Shown in pieces: positions 63,801 through 64,000 of a stretch of DNA of 64,000 bases. A program made the position numbers and the translations under genes. The notes beneath the pieces are model-generated. The model worked only from the letters and a program-made list of their open reading frames with translations, ran no database searches and was not told the origin of the DNA. The stretch comes from Holacanthus passer (lineage: Eukaryota; Chordata; Actinopteri; Pomacanthidae). Each line of letters opens with the position of its first letter. Position 1 is the stretch's first letter. Where the stretch lies: positions 124,001 through 188,000 of the forward strand of contig JAFREQ010000095.1 of assembly GCA_025331565.1 (NCBI GenBank), read 5' to 3'.

Positions 63801-64000
63801 CTGCTGTCATTACTCTAATACCATTTTTTACAGTAGTTATTTTATTTCTATTACTAATCAATTTCTTTGATGGAAGGTGTTAAATTAAAACTGTTTATTG
63901 TTGTCATTATTGCCTTTGTGGTTGAGAAGTTCAGACAGGATTTAGCAGTGTTGGTACAATGTGTTATATCAGCCTGAGGTGAGGCTATTGCCCACTGTTC
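57887..64000 (-). other. otud7b: Probable first intron of otud7b, promoter not found
   Basis: No CpG-rich promoter or first exon on the minus strand was recognised up to the window edge. No exon of another gene was seen either. Holds a second AAAGTAC-rich repeat at about 61530-61665 and otherwise AT-rich DNA. The otud7b promoter is expected beyond 64000, though a small untranslated exon could be hidden here. Confidence 0.45.
61530..61665 (+). repeat. AAAAGTAC-rich dispersed repeat, copy 2
   Basis: AGATTACTAGAATATTTTAC, AAAATACTTGTGTAAAAATG and TACTTAAGTAAAAAGTAGG, then GAGTACTGATACTG. Resembles 41540-41660. Confidence 0.5.

Noticed and set aside
57887..64000. Search for the otud7b first exon or vps45
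   Set aside because: No CpG-rich exon with a good minus-strand donor and no VPS45-like coding exon on the plus strand was found.
1..64000. CRISPR arrays, prokaryotic operons, viral genes, tRNA or rRNA genes
   Set aside because: No direct-repeat/spacer structure, no operon-like coding, no intact retroviral or viral frame, and no cloverleaf or rRNA sequence was recognised. tRNA detection by eye is limited; a covariance-model scan would be decisive.

Overview
This is a vertebrate, almost certainly teleost-fish, genomic window. Genes are split into many short exons with GT/AG junctions. Introns are AT-rich and carry dispersed repeats and microsatellites, and the recognisable proteins are vertebrate families. 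No bacterial or viral gene organisation is seen.

Three genes can be read, plus the likely 5' end of a fourth. (1) About 3511-3750, minus strand: a probable untranslated first exon and promoter of a gene that continues off the left edge; gene order suggests sv2a, but nothing coding shows it. (2) 8546-10821, plus strand: a two-exon gene for a 145-residue C3HC4 RING-finger protein I cannot name, ending with a poly(A) signal at 11485. (3) 13421-40890, minus strand: a complete myotubularin-related pseudophosphatase gene, mtmr11, with 17 coding exons joining in one frame to 831 residues. (4) 47467-57711, minus strand: a complete otud7b (Cezanne) deubiquitinase gene, with 11 coding exons joining to 928 residues, a long 3' UTR to about 43250, and a 5' UTR acceptor at 57886. 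Its promoter and first exon were not found and are probably beyond 64000.

The tandem mtmr11-otud7b order on one strand matches human 1q21.2 (SV2A-SF3B4-MTMR11-OTUD7B). This supports calling the 11/7B paralogues rather than the MTMR10/OTUD7A pair of 15q13. The RING gene between the left gene and mtmr11 is not part of that human order. It converges tail-to-tail with mtmr11.

The rest is introns and intergenic DNA. They hold six copies of one AT-rich dispersed element, two copies of a MITE with inverted ends of about 45 bp, a degenerate GACAGAACTAA-type minisatellite element, a short interstitial telomere tract and several microsatellites. I found no RNA gene, CRISPR array or prokaryote-like system. 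The two large genes act in separate processes: phosphoinositide-phosphatase regulation (mtmr11) and removal of K11-linked ubiquitin (otud7b). Their adjacency looks inherited rather than functional.
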